The position numbers and the translations under genes are program-made. Source: Thermus sp. 2.9 (GTDB lineage Bacteria; Deinococcota; Deinococci; Deinococcales; Thermaceae). Taken from it: a stretch of 64,000 bases of DNA. This document shows positions 25,724 to 38,600 of the stretch, piece after piece. The stretch's first letter is position 1; each line of letters begins with the position of its first letter. The stretch is from NCBI RefSeq assembly GCF_000794385.1, contig NZ_JTJB01000035.1, positions 1 through 64,000 of the forward strand, in the 5' to 3' direction. The notes under the pieces were generated by a model, which was given only the letters and a program-made list of their open reading frames with translations, was not told where the DNA came from and ran no database searches.

Positions 25724-26577
25724 ATGACCCTAGCCCGTACGCTTTCCGGCCACGAGGTGGCGGAGGCGGTCTACGCCGAACTCCGAAAGAAGCTCGCCGC
25801 CCTTTCCTTCGTTCCCTCCTTGCGGGTGATCCGGTTGGGGGAGGACCCGGCCTCGGTGTCCTACGTGCGGCTCAAGGACAAGCGGGCCCGGGAGCTTGGG
25901 TTTAAGAGCCAGGTGGAGGTCTACCCCGAGGACTTCCCGGAGGAGGCCCTTCTTTCCCGCATCGCCGAGCTCAACGCCGACGAGGAGGTGGACGGGATCC
26001 TGGTGCAGCTTCCCCTTCCTCCCCACATCCGCGCGGAGCGGGTCCTCGAGGCCATCCACCCCCTGAAGGACGTGGACGGCTTCCACCCGGTGAACGTGGG
26101 GCGGCTTTGGAGCGGGGGGGGAAGGGCTTTTCCCCTGCACCCCCTTAGGCATCCTCCGTCTCCTCCAGCACCATGGGGGTGCCGCTACGGGGCAAGGAGG
26201 TGGTGGTCCTGGGCCGCTCAACATCGTGGGGGAAGCCCTTGGCCGGGCTTCTTCTGCGGGAGGACGCCACGGTCACCGTGGCCCACTCCAAGACGGAGGG
26301 CCTCCCCGAGGTGACGCGCCGGGCGGAGGTCCTGGTGGTGGCCGTGGGTCGGCCCCACCTGGTGCGCAAGGAGTGGGTCCGCCCCGGCGCCATCGTGGTG
26401 GACGTGGGGGTGAACCGGGTGGAGGGGAGGCTCCTTGGGGACGTCCACCCCGAGGTGGCGGAGGTGGCCTCCGCCCTGACGCCCGTCCCCGGGGGCGTGG
26501 GTCCCATGACCGTGGCCATGCTCATGGCCAACACCTTGAAGGCGGCCCTCCTGAGGCGGCATGGAGCTTCTTCATAA
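25724..26577 (+). pseudogene. folD: Bifunctional methylenetetrahydrofolate dehydrogenase/cyclohydrolase, frameshifted
   Basis: FolD interconverts methylene-, methenyl- and formyl-THF for one-carbon metabolism. The N-terminal half shows YVRLKDKRARELG (catalytic Lys), GILVQLPLP and KDVDGFHPVN. The NAD(P) half shows [14 protein letters not shown], VDVGVNR and [11 protein letters not shown]. Frame breaks lie at a G8 run (26114-26121), a G5 run (26175-26179), a missing C near 26219, and a G5 run (26228-26232). Correcting them gives an ordinary FolD of about 285 aa. Four errors in 120 bp suggest poor local sequence rather than decay. Confidence 0.88.
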
Positions 26578-27016
26578 CCAGGTATTCTGGACCGCCATCC
26601 TGGCCAACTTCCTGGCCCAGACCCTGAAGCTTTTCCTCTACTACCTCCTGGAGGGCCGCTTCCAGTGGGAGCGCTTTTTGGAAACCGGGGGGATGCCGAG
26701 CTCCCACTCCGCCACGGTGAGCGCCTTGGCGGTGGCCGTGGGCCTGGAGGAGGGGTTTGGCAGCTCCCTTTTCGCCGTGGCCGCCGTCTTCGCCCTCATC
26801 GTCATGTACGACGCCACCGGCATTCGCCGCGCCGCTGGGCTTCACGCCCAACTCCTCAACCAGCTCGTCCAGGAGCTCCAGAAGGTCCTGGAAAAAGGCC
26901 CCGCCCCCGAGCCCTTGAAGGAGCTTCTTGGCCACACCTACCTCGAGGTCCTGGTGGGGGCCCTCCTGGGGGCCTTGGTGGCCTTCCTCAGCTATCACCT
27001 CTTCCCGGCGGCGTAA
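26561..27016 (+). CDS. Divergent PAP2-family (DUF212) membrane protein
   Basis: 151 aa with four to five hydrophobic spans. The family signature is [20 protein letters not shown], a partial phosphatase motif, followed by [21 protein letters not shown] and a C-terminal [22 protein letters not shown]212 proteins resemble acid phosphatases, and activity is unproven for most. It starts 17 bp before the folD stop and is the last gene of the accB-to-PAP2 run. Its 3' end overlaps a convergent small gene by 22 bp. Confidence 0.88.
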   Translation: MELLHNQVFWTAILANFLAQTLKLFLYYLLEGRFQWERFLETGGMPSSHSATVSALAVAVGLEEGFGSSLFAVAAVFALIVMYDATGIRRAAGLHAQLLNQLVQELQKVLEKGPAPEPLKELLGHTYLEVLVGALLGALVAFLSYHLFPAA

Positions 27017-27195
27017 AAGGCCAGGGTTTGGCCTAGCAGAAAGACGAGAAGGCCCAAAACCGGGGCCAGAAAGAAGACGAAAAGGCTCAGGAAGAGGACC
27101 AGAACCAGGGGCAAGAGGGGCTTTCGGAAGCGGTGGAAGACGAAGAGGTTCAAAAGCCCGAAGAGGAGCAGAACCGCCAAGGCTACGGTTTCCAC
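26995..27195 (-). CDS. Small membrane protein
   Basis: 66 aa starting at GTG 27195 (METVALAVLLLFGLLNLFVF), with a basic turn HRFRKP and two further hydrophobic stretches, ending AAGKR. A TACAAT box lies 8 nt upstream of the start (complement of 27204-27209). It is convergent with the PAP2 gene and divergent from the Fe-S reductase. The positive-inside turn and conserved-looking hydrophobicity support coding; function is unknown. Confidence 0.55.
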   Translation of the reverse strand: METVALAVLLLFGLLNLFVFHRFRKPLLPLVLVLFLSLFVFFLAPVLGLLVFLLGQTLAFYAAGKR

Positions 27196-27214
27196 GGGGC
27201 TCCATTGTACGCTC

Positions 27215-27242
27215 TTGCCATGGGCGGGGAATGGGGTAAACT
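27215..27242 (+). promoter_or_regulatory. Promoter of the Fe-S membrane reductase
   Basis: TTGCCA (27215-27220) and TAAACT (27237-27242) with a 16-bp spacer, 27 bp before the ATG, which has its own AAGGAGG site. Confidence 0.6.
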
Positions 27243-27269
27243 TTTACCGAGTATAAGGAGGGCGTTTCC

Positions 27270-29244
<1,975 letters not shown>

Positions 29245-29255
<11 letters not shown>

Positions 29256-29770
29256 GGTAGACGGCGAAGGCCCGGTAGCCCTCCCGCCACCCCTCCCCGT
29301 AGGCCCTTAGGGCGAGGCCAGGGGGAGGGGTTAGGAGTTCGTAAGGGCCCCAGTAGAAGGGGCTACCCTCCTTGCCCCGGCGCCTCGCCTCCTCCTGGGT
29401 GAAGCCCTCCACCAGGAGGAGCCCCCCCGGGGCGGAGGAGGGGGGCGAGGGAGCGGAGGAGGGGCCGGTTCACGTAATAGGCGAGGACGATGCCGGCGAA
29501 GGGGCCTTGGGGGAGGGTGGGGTTGGCCTCGAGGTCTCCTTCCACCAGGGTGAGGCCCGGGGTGCCCTTTAGGCGCCCTAGGGCCACCCGGCTTTTCTCC
29601 ACCAGGACCACGGGGTGGCCCCGCCCGAGGAAATAGCGGGCGTTCCGCCCCAAGCCCCCCGCCAGGTCCAAGATTGGGCCTTCCGGCACAAAGGGCCCAT
29701 AGGCCCGGACCACGAAGGCGGGGGGGCGGTCCTGTGCTTCTTGGTAGAAGGCGTCCCAGTCCCTAGGCAC
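29245..29770 (-). pseudogene. SAM-dependent methyltransferase, frameshifted
   Basis: Class I methyltransferase of about 174 aa when repaired. It begins PRDWDAFYQEAQDRPPAFV; the SAM motif is ILDLAGGLGRNARYFLGRGHPVVLVE, with LVEGDLEANP as the acidic loop. A seven-base G-run (complement of 29422-29428) should be six; correction gives RPGGLLLVEGFTQEEARRRG and runs to a stop at 29245. It overlaps terC at its 5' end and the reductase gene at its 3' end. This resembles tellurite-resistance TehB-like methyltransferases, notable beside terC, but the substrate is unknown. Confidence 0.78.
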
Positions 29771-30433
29771 GGCGGCGGAAGGCGAGGAAGCTTCCCACGA
29801 GGAGGATAAGGAAGGTGCCGCTCCAGAAGAGGGCCTTGGGAAGTTCCAGGGCGAGCTCGGGGCGGTGGAGGAGGTGGGCCAGGGTGGCTTCGCCCTCCAG
29901 GAGAAGCTTTACCCCCGCCCAGCCCACCAGGGCGTAGGCCACCTTTTCCAGCCCGGGGAACCGCTCCATGAGGGCTACCACGCTGCTGGCCAAAACGCGG
30001 ATGAAGAGGATGCCCAAGGCCACGCCCAAAAACACCAGGACAAGCTCCTTGGAGAAGGCCACCACCGCCAGGATGGAGTCCACGGCGAAGGCCAAGTCCA
30101 CCAGGTTGATGAGGAGGACGACCCGCCAAAACTCCCGGGCGGCGGCCTCGGGGAGGGGCTTGGCCTCCCCGTGGTCCCGGAAGTGTTGATGCATGAGGTG
30201 GAGGAGGTAAAGCCCCCCCAGGATCTCCACCCACCAGAGCTGGATGAGGTAGACGGCGAAGAGGAGGGCGAGGCCCCGAAGGACGTAGGCCCCGAGGATT
30301 CCATAAAAAAGGGCCCGCCGCCTTAGGTGGGGCGGGAGGGGCTTCACCATCACCGCAAGGACCAAGGCGTTGTCCCCGGAAAGGAGCGCCTCCAAGGCGG
30401 CCACGGAGAGGAGGACGAGGAGGGCCTCGAGGC

Positions 30434-30437
<4 letters not shown>
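29763..30437 (-). CDS. TerC-family integral membrane protein
   Basis: 224 aa with about seven hydrophobic spans. The start is ATG 30437, overlapping the esterase stop as ATGA; a much longer in-frame extension is a shadow of the esterase. Family motifs are LEALLSGDNALVLAVMV and INLVDLAFAVDSILAVVAFS, with the paired acidic residues that bind metal. TerC/Alx proteins are tied to tellurite resistance and Mn2+ export. The methyltransferase gene follows with an 8-bp overlap. Confidence 0.9.
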
Positions 30438-32320
<1,883 letters not shown>

Positions 32321-32328
32321 CGTAAAGA

Positions 32329-33153
32329 TCAGATTTTCTCCAGATCGGGGTAGAGGAGGAGGAGCTCCTCCTCGGTGAGGGCTTCTTCTTCACGCTCCGG
32401 AGTCCAGGAGAGGTAGAAGGCGAGGAGGGTGAAGGGGCTTGACCCCGCCAAGTCCAAAAGGGCCTCCTTCACCCCCGCCCGGCCCAAGGGGCGCTTGGGG
32501 GTGAGGGGCCTGCGGTCCGCCAGGAGAAGGCTCACCACCAGGTAGCGCCCCCCGGGCTCGGGCCTCGCCCGGTAGGCCTCCGCCACCTGCCTTTTCCCCT
32601 CAAAGTGGCGGAAGGTTTCCTCATACTTGCTCCGCTCCTCCAGCATCCAGGCGTCAAAGCGGGCCAAGGCCTCTTCCTCGGAGGCGTTTTCCACCTCGTA
32701 GCGAGCGAAGCGCCAAGCGGGCTCCTCCCTTAAGAGGAGCAAGGCGGCCTCGTCCAGGAGGTCGGCAAGCCCCTTGGCCGTGGTGGTGTCCGCCTCCTCG
32801 GCCAGGCGCCTGAGGGCCCTTTGCACCTCGGGCCGCTGCAAAAGGGCGAGGCGCAGGCGGGCGGCGCTGGCCCCCTGGCCTTCCCCCGCCTGCCTAAGCC
32901 CCCGCACCATGAGGAAGGCCACCAAGGCGAGACCGAGGAAGACCGCCACCGGTACCAGGCCCAGGCTACCCCCGCCCCCGGGGTAGACCACCACCGGGCC
33001 GGGGTAGGTGGGCACCGGCACCGGGTAGCTGGGGGCGGGCCCGGGGGCCATGGGCGGGGGGCTTGGGCTGTAGGGCCGCCCCCCCACCCCGCCCCCGCTC
33101 TTCTGGCCCAAGGCCAGGCCCAACAGGAGGACGAGGACCCAAAGCCGCGCCAC
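32329..33153 (-). CDS. DUF1517-like secreted or membrane-anchored protein
   Basis: 274 aa. A signal-like N-terminus (LWVLVLLLGLALGQ) leads into a Gly/Pro/Tyr-rich low-complexity stretch (SGGGVGGRPYSPSPPP), one strong membrane span (LGLVPVAVFLGLALVAFLMV), then a soluble domain with ADTTTAKGLADLLDEAALLLLREEPAW, typical of DUF1517. Plant and cyanobacterial relatives have no firm function. It starts at leaderless GTG 33153 behind TATGCT. It is divergent from lon and convergent with ldh. Confidence 0.78.
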   Translation of the reverse strand: MARLWVLVLLLGLALGQKSGGGVGGRPYSPSPPPMAPGPAPSYPVPVPTYPGPVVVYPGGGGSLGLVPVAVFLGLALVAFLMVRGLRQAGEGQGASAARLRLALLQRPEVQRALRRLAEEADTTTAKGLADLLDEAALLLLREEPAWRFARYEVENASEEEALARFDAWMLEERSKYEETFRHFEGKRQVAEAYRARPEPGGRYLVVSLLLADRRPLTPKRPLGRAGVKEALLDLAGSSPFTLLAFYLSWTPEREEEALTEEELLLLYPDLEKI

Positions 33154-33159
33154 CGCCTT

Positions 33160-33165
33160 AGCATA
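33160..33165 (-). promoter_or_regulatory. -10 box of a leaderless gene (DUF1517-like)
   Basis: TATGCT on the minus strand (complement of 33160-33165), 6 nt, then GTG 33153. No ribosome site is present. Confidence 0.5.
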
Positions 33166-33215
33166 AGCGCTTGTGCCTCGGGACCCTTTGCACTAAATGG
33201 GAGTTCGCAGTAAAC

Positions 33216-33242
33216 TTGACATAGGTAGGCTTAGACTATGGA
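33216..33242 (+). promoter_or_regulatory. Promoter of lonA
   Basis: A perfect TTGACA (33216-33221) with a -10-like TATGGA (33237-33242) after 15 bp. An upstream in-frame ATG at 33238 falls inside this -10, which supports ATG 33268 as the real start. Confidence 0.5.
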
Positions 33243-33267
33243 CGAAACGAGCCAAAGGAGGGAAACC

Positions 33268-35682
33268 ATGCTGCCAGAAACCTTGCCCGTCTGCCCCGTG
33301 CGGGGGTCGGTCATCTACCCCACCATGGTCATGCCCATTGACGCGGGCCGGCCCATCTCCATCCGGGCCATTGACGAGGCCTTGGCCCGGGAGCGGGTGC
33401 TTCTCATCGTGAGCCAAAAGGACAAGGAGGTGGAGGCCCCCAAGCCCTCCGACCTCTACGAGGTGGGCACCGCCTGCAACATCCTGAAAATGCGCAAGAA
33501 CCCGGACGGCTCCGTCCAGGTCCTGGTGCAGGCCTTCGCCCGGGTGCGGGTGACGGAGTGGCTGGACCTGGGGGACCACCTCGAGGCCAAGGGGGTGGTC
33601 CTGGCGGACGAGCCCGGCGACCCCACCTTGGTCAAGGCCCTGGTGCGGGAGGTGAAGGACAAGTTCCAGGCCCTCCTCAAGGAGGGGCGGTACCTGCCCC
33701 CGGAGGTGGTCCAGTTCATCCTCAACCTGGAGGACCCTTCCCAGCTCGCCGACTACATCGCCTTCCACATGGACTTCCGCCTGGAGGACAAGCAGAAGGT
33801 CCTGGAAACGGCGGAGGTGGCGGAGCGGCTCAAGCGGGTCCTGGTCTTCTTGCAGGCGGAGCTGGACCTCATCGAGACGCAAAAGCGCATCCAGCAGCAG
33901 GTCAAGGAGGAGATTGACCGCAACCAGCGGGAGTACTTCCTCCGGGAGCAGATGAAGGCCATCCAGCGGGAGCTCCACGGGGAGGAAGGGGAAGAGGAGG
34001 TGGAGGAGTTTCGCAGGAAGGTGGAGGAGCTCAACCTGCCCCCGGTGGTGCGCCAGGAGGTGGAGCGGGAGCTCAACCGCTTCGCCCGCATGCACCCCGA
34101 CTCCGCCGAGGCCAGCGTCATCCGCACCTACTTGGACTGGATCGTCAACCTCCCCTGGAACAAGCGCACGGAGGACAACCTGGACCTCAAGCGGGCCAAG
34201 GAGATCCTGGAGCGGGACCACTACGGCTTGGAGAAGGTCAAGGACCGGGTCCTGGAGTTCTTGGCGGTGCGCAAGCTGAAGGCGGAACGGGCTAAAAGGG
34301 GCGAGATTCCCGAGGAGGAGGTGAACAAGGGGCCCATCCTCCTCTTCGTGGGGCCGCCCGGGGTGGGGAAGACCTCCATCGCCAAGAGCATCGCCGAGGC
34401 CCTGGGCCGCAAGTACGTGCGCATCTCTTTGGGCGGCGTGCGGGACGAGTCGGACATAAGGGGCCACCGCCGCACCTACATCGGGGCCATGCCCGGCCGG
34501 ATCATCCAGGGCCTGCGGCAGGCGGGCACCAAGAACCCCGTCTTCCTCCTGGACGAGGTGGACAAGCTCGGCATCTCCTACCAAGGGGACCCGGCGGCGG
34601 CCCTCCTGGAGGTCTTGGACCCCGCCCAGAACAAGGAGTTCGTGGACCACTACCTGGGGGTACCCTTTGACCTCAGCGAGGTGATGTTCATCTGCACCGC
34701 CAACTTCCCCCAGAACATCCCCGCCCCCCTTTGGGACCGCATGGAGGCCATTGAGTTCACCAGCTACATTGAGCAGGAAAAGCTGGAGATCGCCAAGCGC
34801 TACCTCCTGCCCCGGCAGCTTCGGGAAACGGGCCTGGCCGAAGGGCAGGTGGTGGTGACGGAGGCCGCCCTCATGCGCCTCATCACCCACTACACCCGCG
34901 AGGCCGGGGTGAGGCAGCTGGAGCGGGAGATCGGGGCCCTTTTGCGCAAGGCGGCCCGGCAGATCCTGGAGGAGGGCAAGAAGCGGGTGCGCATCACGGA
35001 AAAGGACCTGGAGAAGTACCTGGGCCCGCCCCGCTTCCTTCCCGAGACCGAGGCCCGGGAGCCGCAGGTGGGCGTGGCCACGGGCATGTACTACACCCCC
35101 GTGGGCGGGGACATCATGTTCGTGGAGGTTTCCGTCATGCCCGGCAAGGGCAACCTGATCCTCACCGGGCAGCTGGGGGACGTGATGAAGGAGTCGGCCC
35201 GGGCGGCGCTCTCCTACGCCAAGAGGAACGCCCTCCGCTTCGGCATCCCCTTGGAGCGCTTTGAGAAATCGGACATCCACATCCACGTGCCCGCCGGGGC
35301 CATTCCCAAGGAGGGGCCCTCCGCCGGGGTGGCCATCGTGAGCGCCTTGGTTTCCGCCCTCACGGAGGTGCCCGTGCGCCACGATATCGCCATGACCGGG
35401 GAGATCACCCTCACCGGGCGGGTCCTGCCCATCGGCGGGGTGAAGGAGAAGGTCCTGGGGGCCCGGCGGGCCGGGATCCGCGAGGTGATCCTGCCCAAGC
35501 CCAACCAGGCGGACCTCTCGGACATCCCCGCCCCCTTGCGCCAGAACATGACCTTCCACTTCGCGGAGCACCTGGACCAGGTGTTGGACCTGGCCCTTTT
35601 GGGGGGCTTGAAGGCCCTCGAGGCCCGCGCCCAAAAGACGAGGGCTAAAGGGCGCAAGAAGGAGCTCGTGGCCCACGCTTAA
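33268..35682 (+). CDS. lon: ATP-dependent Lon protease (intact copy)
   Basis: LonA degrades damaged and regulatory proteins. ATG 33268 is chosen because AAGGAGGG lies just upstream, giving 804 aa. The order is the LAN substrate-binding domain ([18 protein letters not shown]), coiled helical linker, AAA+ module ([18 protein letters not shown]; Walker [10 protein letters not shown]; sensor TCTANFPQN-like region), and protease domain with Ser in KEGPSAGV and Lys in [15 protein letters not shown] second, frameshifted Lon lies at 53904-56290. Confidence 0.95.
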   Translation: MLPETLPVCPVRGSVIYPTMVMPIDAGRPISIRAIDEALARERVLLIVSQKDKEVEAPKPSDLYEVGTACNILKMRKNPDGSVQVLVQAFARVRVTEWLDLGDHLEAKGVVLADEPGDPTLVKALVREVKDKFQALLKEGRYLPPEVVQFILNLEDPSQLADYIAFHMDFRLEDKQKVLETAEVAERLKRVLVFLQAELDLIETQKRIQQQVKEEIDRNQREYFLREQMKAIQRELHGEEGEEEVEEFRRKVEELNLPPVVRQEVERELNRFARMHPDSAEASVIRTYLDWIVNLPWNKRTEDNLDLKRAKEILERDHYGLEKVKDRVLEFLAVRKLKAERAKRGEIPEEEVNKGPILLFVGPPGVGKTSIAKSIAEALGRKYVRISLGGVRDESDIRGHRRTYIGAMPGRIIQGLRQAGTKNPVFLLDEVDKLGISYQGDPAAALLEVLDPAQNKEFVDHYLGVPFDLSEVMFICTANFPQNIPAPLWDRMEAIEFTSYIEQEKLEIAKRYLLPRQLRETGLAEGQVVVTEAALMRLITHYTREAGVRQLEREIGALLRKAARQILEEGKKRVRITEKDLEKYLGPPRFLPETEAREPQVGVATGMYYTPVGGDIMFVEVSVMPGKGNLILTGQLGDVMKESARAALSYAKRNALRFGIPLERFEKSDIHIHVPAGAIPKEGPSAGVAIVSALVSALTEVPVRHDIAMTGEITLTGRVLPIGGVKEKVLGARRAGIREVILPKPNQADLSDIPAPLRQNMTFHFAEHLDQVLDLALLGGLKALEARAQKTRAKGRKKELVAHA

Positions 35683-35703
35683 GGGCCCAGCGCCCTGGAG
35701 GGA

Positions 35704-36801
35704 TTAGCTCCCCAGGGCCTTCTCGTACACCTCCAGGTACTGCCGGGTGATGCGCTCAGGGTGAAAGCGCTCCTGGGCGTACTCCCGGGCCCTTCGCCGC
35801 ATCTTGGGGAGCTCGGGGTGGGCCAAAAGCTCCAGGATGGCCGCGGCGAAGCCCTCCAGGTCCCCGAGCTCCACCAGCCTTCCCACCTCTGGCCGGACGA
35901 GCTCCGGCACCCCGCCCACCGCCGTGGCCACCACGGGCACCCCACAGGCCAGGGCCTCGAGGGCCGCCTGCCCAAAGGACTCCTCCTCCGAGGCTAGGAG
36001 GAAGAGGTCCGCCGCCCCCAGGACCTCCTCGGGGTGGGGCGTGGGGGGGTGGAAGGTGACCCAGGGCTCCACCCCGAGCTCCCGCGCCACCCGCCTGGCC
36101 TCCGCCTCCTCGGGGCCCTTGCCCAAAAGAAGGAGGCGCGCCTTGACCTTGGGGCGCACCTTGGCGAAGGCCCGCACGATGTCCGGCACCCGCTTGATGG
36201 GCCGGAAGTTGGAGGCGTGCACCAAAAGCCACTCCCCCTCCTCGGTGTAGAGCCCCTTACGTTCCGGGCGCGGGTAAAAGCGCTCGGGATCCACGGCGTT
36301 GTGGATCACCGTGGGCTTTACCCCAAAAGCCCTCTCCGCCTCCTTCGCCAAGGCCAGGCTCACCGCCGTGGTGGCCTGGGCCGCCTGCAAGGCCCGCCTC
36401 GTGGGCCCGTGGAAGGCGGGGTCCATGCCCAAAACGGAAACATCCGTGCCGTGGAGGGTGTGCACCAGGGGAAAGCCCTCGCCCAAGCCCAGGTAGCTAG
36501 CGGCGGCGTGGGGGATGGCGTAGTGGGTGTGGACGAGGTCCAGCCCGAGCCGCTTGGCCTCCCGCTCCAAGGTCCCCGCCAGGGACAGGGTGTAAAGGGG
36601 CCCGGGGAAGACGGGGTAAAAGGGCAGGTCCACGGGGATGAAGGCCACGGGGCTATCCTTGGGCAGGCGGAAGGGGCGCTCCGTGGCGAAGAGGTAAACC
36701 TGGTGGCCCATCCGGGCCAGGCGGTGGGCGAGCTCCGTGGCCACGATGCCGCTTCCCCCCAGGCCCGGGTAAGCCACTAGGCCAAGCCTTAGGGGCCTCA
36801 C
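35704..36801 (-). CDS. bshA: N-acetyl-alpha-D-glucosaminyl L-malate synthase (bacillithiol synthesis)
   Basis: 365-aa GT4 glycosyltransferase that joins UDP-GlcNAc to L-malate, the first step of bacillithiol synthesis. The BshA signature is the N-terminal LGLVAYPGLGGSGIVATELAHRLA, with HTHYAIPHAAAS for malate/donor binding, the GT4 block LASEEESFGQAALEALACGVPVVAT and E-x7-E. It starts at GTG 36801. It is convergent with lon (22 bp apart). BshB and BshC are not in the window. Confidence 0.9.
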   Translation of the reverse strand: MRPLRLGLVAYPGLGGSGIVATELAHRLARMGHQVYLFATERPFRLPKDSPVAFIPVDLPFYPVFPGPLYTLSLAGTLEREAKRLGLDLVHTHYAIPHAAASYLGLGEGFPLVHTLHGTDVSVLGMDPAFHGPTRRALQAAQATTAVSLALAKEAERAFGVKPTVIHNAVDPERFYPRPERKGLYTEEGEWLLVHASNFRPIKRVPDIVRAFAKVRPKVKARLLLLGKGPEEAEARRVARELGVEPWVTFHPPTPHPEEVLGAADLFLLASEEESFGQAALEALACGVPVVATAVGGVPELVRPEVGRLVELGDLEGFAAAILELLAHPELPKMRRRAREYAQERFHPERITRQYLEVYEKALGS

Positions 36802-36857
36802 CCGGGGCGCCCTCCCCTTCGTTTCCTTGGCCTAATCCTCGAGGCCATGCCCCAAGT

Positions 36858-37964
36858 CTAGCGCAGGGCCCGCGCGCCCAAGGCTAAGAAGAGAAGGTTC
36901 GCCCCCCAGGCCCCAAGCTCCGGGGGTAAAGCCCCAATCCCCGCCAAAGAGCGCCCGAGGAAGAAGGTCCCGTAGTAGGCGAGGGCCAACACCACGCTCA
37001 TCCCCAAGGCGAGCCCCGTGCTCCTCCCATAGCGCAGGGCCATGGCCGCCGCCAGGAGGACCAGGACCAGGTTGGCGAGGGGCAGGGCCAACTTGGAGTG
37101 GAACTCCAGCCGGGCGCGCCAGCGCTCCAGGGGGGCCAGGAAGGGATCCCGCGCCTTCTTCCAGGCCTCGGAGAGGCTATCCTGGCCAAAGCTAAAGGTG
37201 TCGGCGTAGTCGGCGATGGCGCGGGACCGGGAGAGGTCCGACTCCACCTCCAAAAGGGGCCCTTGGCTCACCACCTTGAAGACGCGGCGCACCTGGCCGA
37301 GGAGGTTCTCAGCCCCTTCCAGGCCCGGCACCTCCTTAAAGTCCACCCGGTAGTAGCGATAACCCTCCAGGGTGATGACCTTGCCCTCCCACCGGCCACG
37401 CTCAGCGAAGAGGAAGGTGCCCTCTTCCCCCTGGAAGGCGCTAATCCTCACCTGGAGCATTTCCTTGGTCCGCCAGTCAAAGCCCTCAAAGTAAAGGCTC
37501 TTGCCCTTGCCGATGGGGATCTGGAGCCCCACGAGCCGGTGGAGCCCTGCCCCTTGGGTGTGGATCTCGTCCCACCAGGCCACCCGCACCCGCTCGTTGT
37601 AGTGGGGCACCAGGTACTCCTGGAGGTAAAGGGCCGCTCCCGAGAGCGCTCCTCCCACGACCAGGAGGGGTAGGGCGGCCCGGTGGAGGGGGATGCCCCC
37701 CGAAAGGAGGGCGAACTGGGCTCCCTCCGCCGAAAGCCGGCCGAAGACCAGGACCGTGGTCACCACGGTGGCGATGGGGAAGACCTGAACCAAGACCCCG
37801 GGCACGTGGTAGGAAAGCCAGCGGAGGACCTTCAGTAGGGGCACCCCTTCCAACCACCGGGCCCCGGCATAGAAGAAGCCGAAGAGGTACACGGCGGTGA
37901 GGAAAAGGAGGGCCAGGAAGAGGACGGGGAGGCTTTCCCTCAGGACGTAGCGGTAAAGGGTCAT
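36858..37964 (-). CDS. LptF/LptG-family permease
   Basis: 368-aa permease of the envelope lipid transport type. Membrane spans lie near the N-terminus (SLPVLFLALLFLTAVYLFGFFY, and two more before residue 120), then a periplasmic beta-jellyroll domain (about 130-270), and three spans at the C-terminus. The YVLRESLPVLFLALL start and the SGGIPLHRAALPL loop fit the YjgP/YjgQ family. It overlaps the upstream LptA/C-like gene by 4 bp (ATGA). Thermus lacks classical LPS, so the cargo may be another outer-envelope glycolipid. Confidence 0.88.
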   Translation of the reverse strand: MTLYRYVLRESLPVLFLALLFLTAVYLFGFFYAGARWLEGVPLLKVLRWLSYHVPGVLVQVFPIATVVTTVLVFGRLSAEGAQFALLSGGIPLHRAALPLLVVGGALSGAALYLQEYLVPHYNERVRVAWWDEIHTQGAGLHRLVGLQIPIGKGKSLYFEGFDWRTKEMLQVRISAFQGEEGTFLFAERGRWEGKVITLEGYRYYRVDFKEVPGLEGAENLLGQVRRVFKVVSQGPLLEVESDLSRSRAIADYADTFSFGQDSLSEAWKKARDPFLAPLERWRARLEFHSKLALPLANLVLVLLAAAMALRYGRSTGLALGMSVVLALAYYGTFFLGRSLAGIGALPPELGAWGANLLFLALGARALR

Positions 37965-38581
37965 GGGAGGCGGCTGGCGTAGGCGACAAGGCGCAAGGCT
38001 CCCTCGGGTACCCTGGTGGAGGCCAGGACCTTACCGCTCTGGAAGCGGAGGTGGAGCCTAGCGGAAGCCCCTTGTCCCCGGAGGGTGGCTTTACCCTCTT
38101 GGTAGGTGAAGCTTCCCAAGGCCAGGGCTTCCCGCCCTTTGAGGTCCACCACTAGGGTTTCCGCCTGGAGCCTGGGGCTGTCCGCCTGGACCTTGCCCTT
38201 TAGGACCACCACGTCCTCGGCGAATAGGGCGAGGGCCCTTTCCGCCCGTAGCCCCTTGAAGTCGGCGTTGGCGAAGACCAGGCCTTGGAAGCGGGCCTCC
38301 TGTTTGGGGATGTCGTGCTCCATGCTTTGGGCTTGAAAGGTTTCCTTGCCGGAAAGGAGCTCCACCCCTTTGGCCCGCACGAAGCTCCCTTCCTTGTACT
38401 CAATGTAGCTCCCCTTCAGGCGGAGGCCGTTTTCGTTGTCCACAAGGACGCCTCCCTGGGGGAGGGTGGTGACGCCGGTGTCCAGGTCCACCCGCTGGGG
38501 GCCAGTTGGCTCCACGCTAAAGGTGGCGAAGCGGGCTGCCAGGGCGAGGCCGAGGAAAAGGGGGAGGAGAAGCCCTCTCAT
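37961..38581 (-). CDS. LptA/LptC-like periplasmic bridge protein
   Basis: 206 aa with an N-terminal signal (LLLPLFLGLALAARF) and an OstA-like beta-jellyroll: repeated strand pairs such as GLRLKGSYIEYKEGSFVRAKGVELLSG-type units and ALFAEDVVVLKGKVQADSPRLQAETLVVD. It would extend the jellyroll of the coupled permease across the periplasm. It begins at ATG 38581, 6 nt after TAAAGT. A third IS sits only about 20 bp upstream, so its -35 region has been replaced. Confidence 0.75.
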   Translation of the reverse strand: MRGLLLPLFLGLALAARFATFSVEPTGPQRVDLDTGVTTLPQGGVLVDNENGLRLKGSYIEYKEGSFVRAKGVELLSGKETFQAQSMEHDIPKQEARFQGLVFANADFKGLRAERALALFAEDVVVLKGKVQADSPRLQAETLVVDLKGREALALGSFTYQEGKATLRGQGASARLHLRFQSGKVLASTRVPEGALRLVAYASRLP

Positions 38582-38587
38582 GGAAGC

Positions 38588-38593
38588 ACTTTA
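38588..38593 (-). promoter_or_regulatory. -10 box of the LptA/C-like-LptF operon, next to an IS end
   Basis: TAAAGT (complement of 38588-38593) lies 6 nt before ATG 38581. The IS begins at 38601, so the -35 position now falls inside IS sequence. Confidence 0.5.
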
Positions 38594-38600
38594 TCCCATT

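Noticed and set aside
33193-35676. 827-aa open frame antisense to lon
   Set aside because: High GC keeps opposite frames open. The composition (Gly/His/Val/Leu runs, no domain) is that of a shadow, and the sense frame is a clear Lon protease.
35691-35720. Bidirectional terminator between lon and bshA
   Set aside because: CCCTGG and CCAGGG arms are present but the stem is short and imperfect with no T-tract, so I did not list it as a feature.
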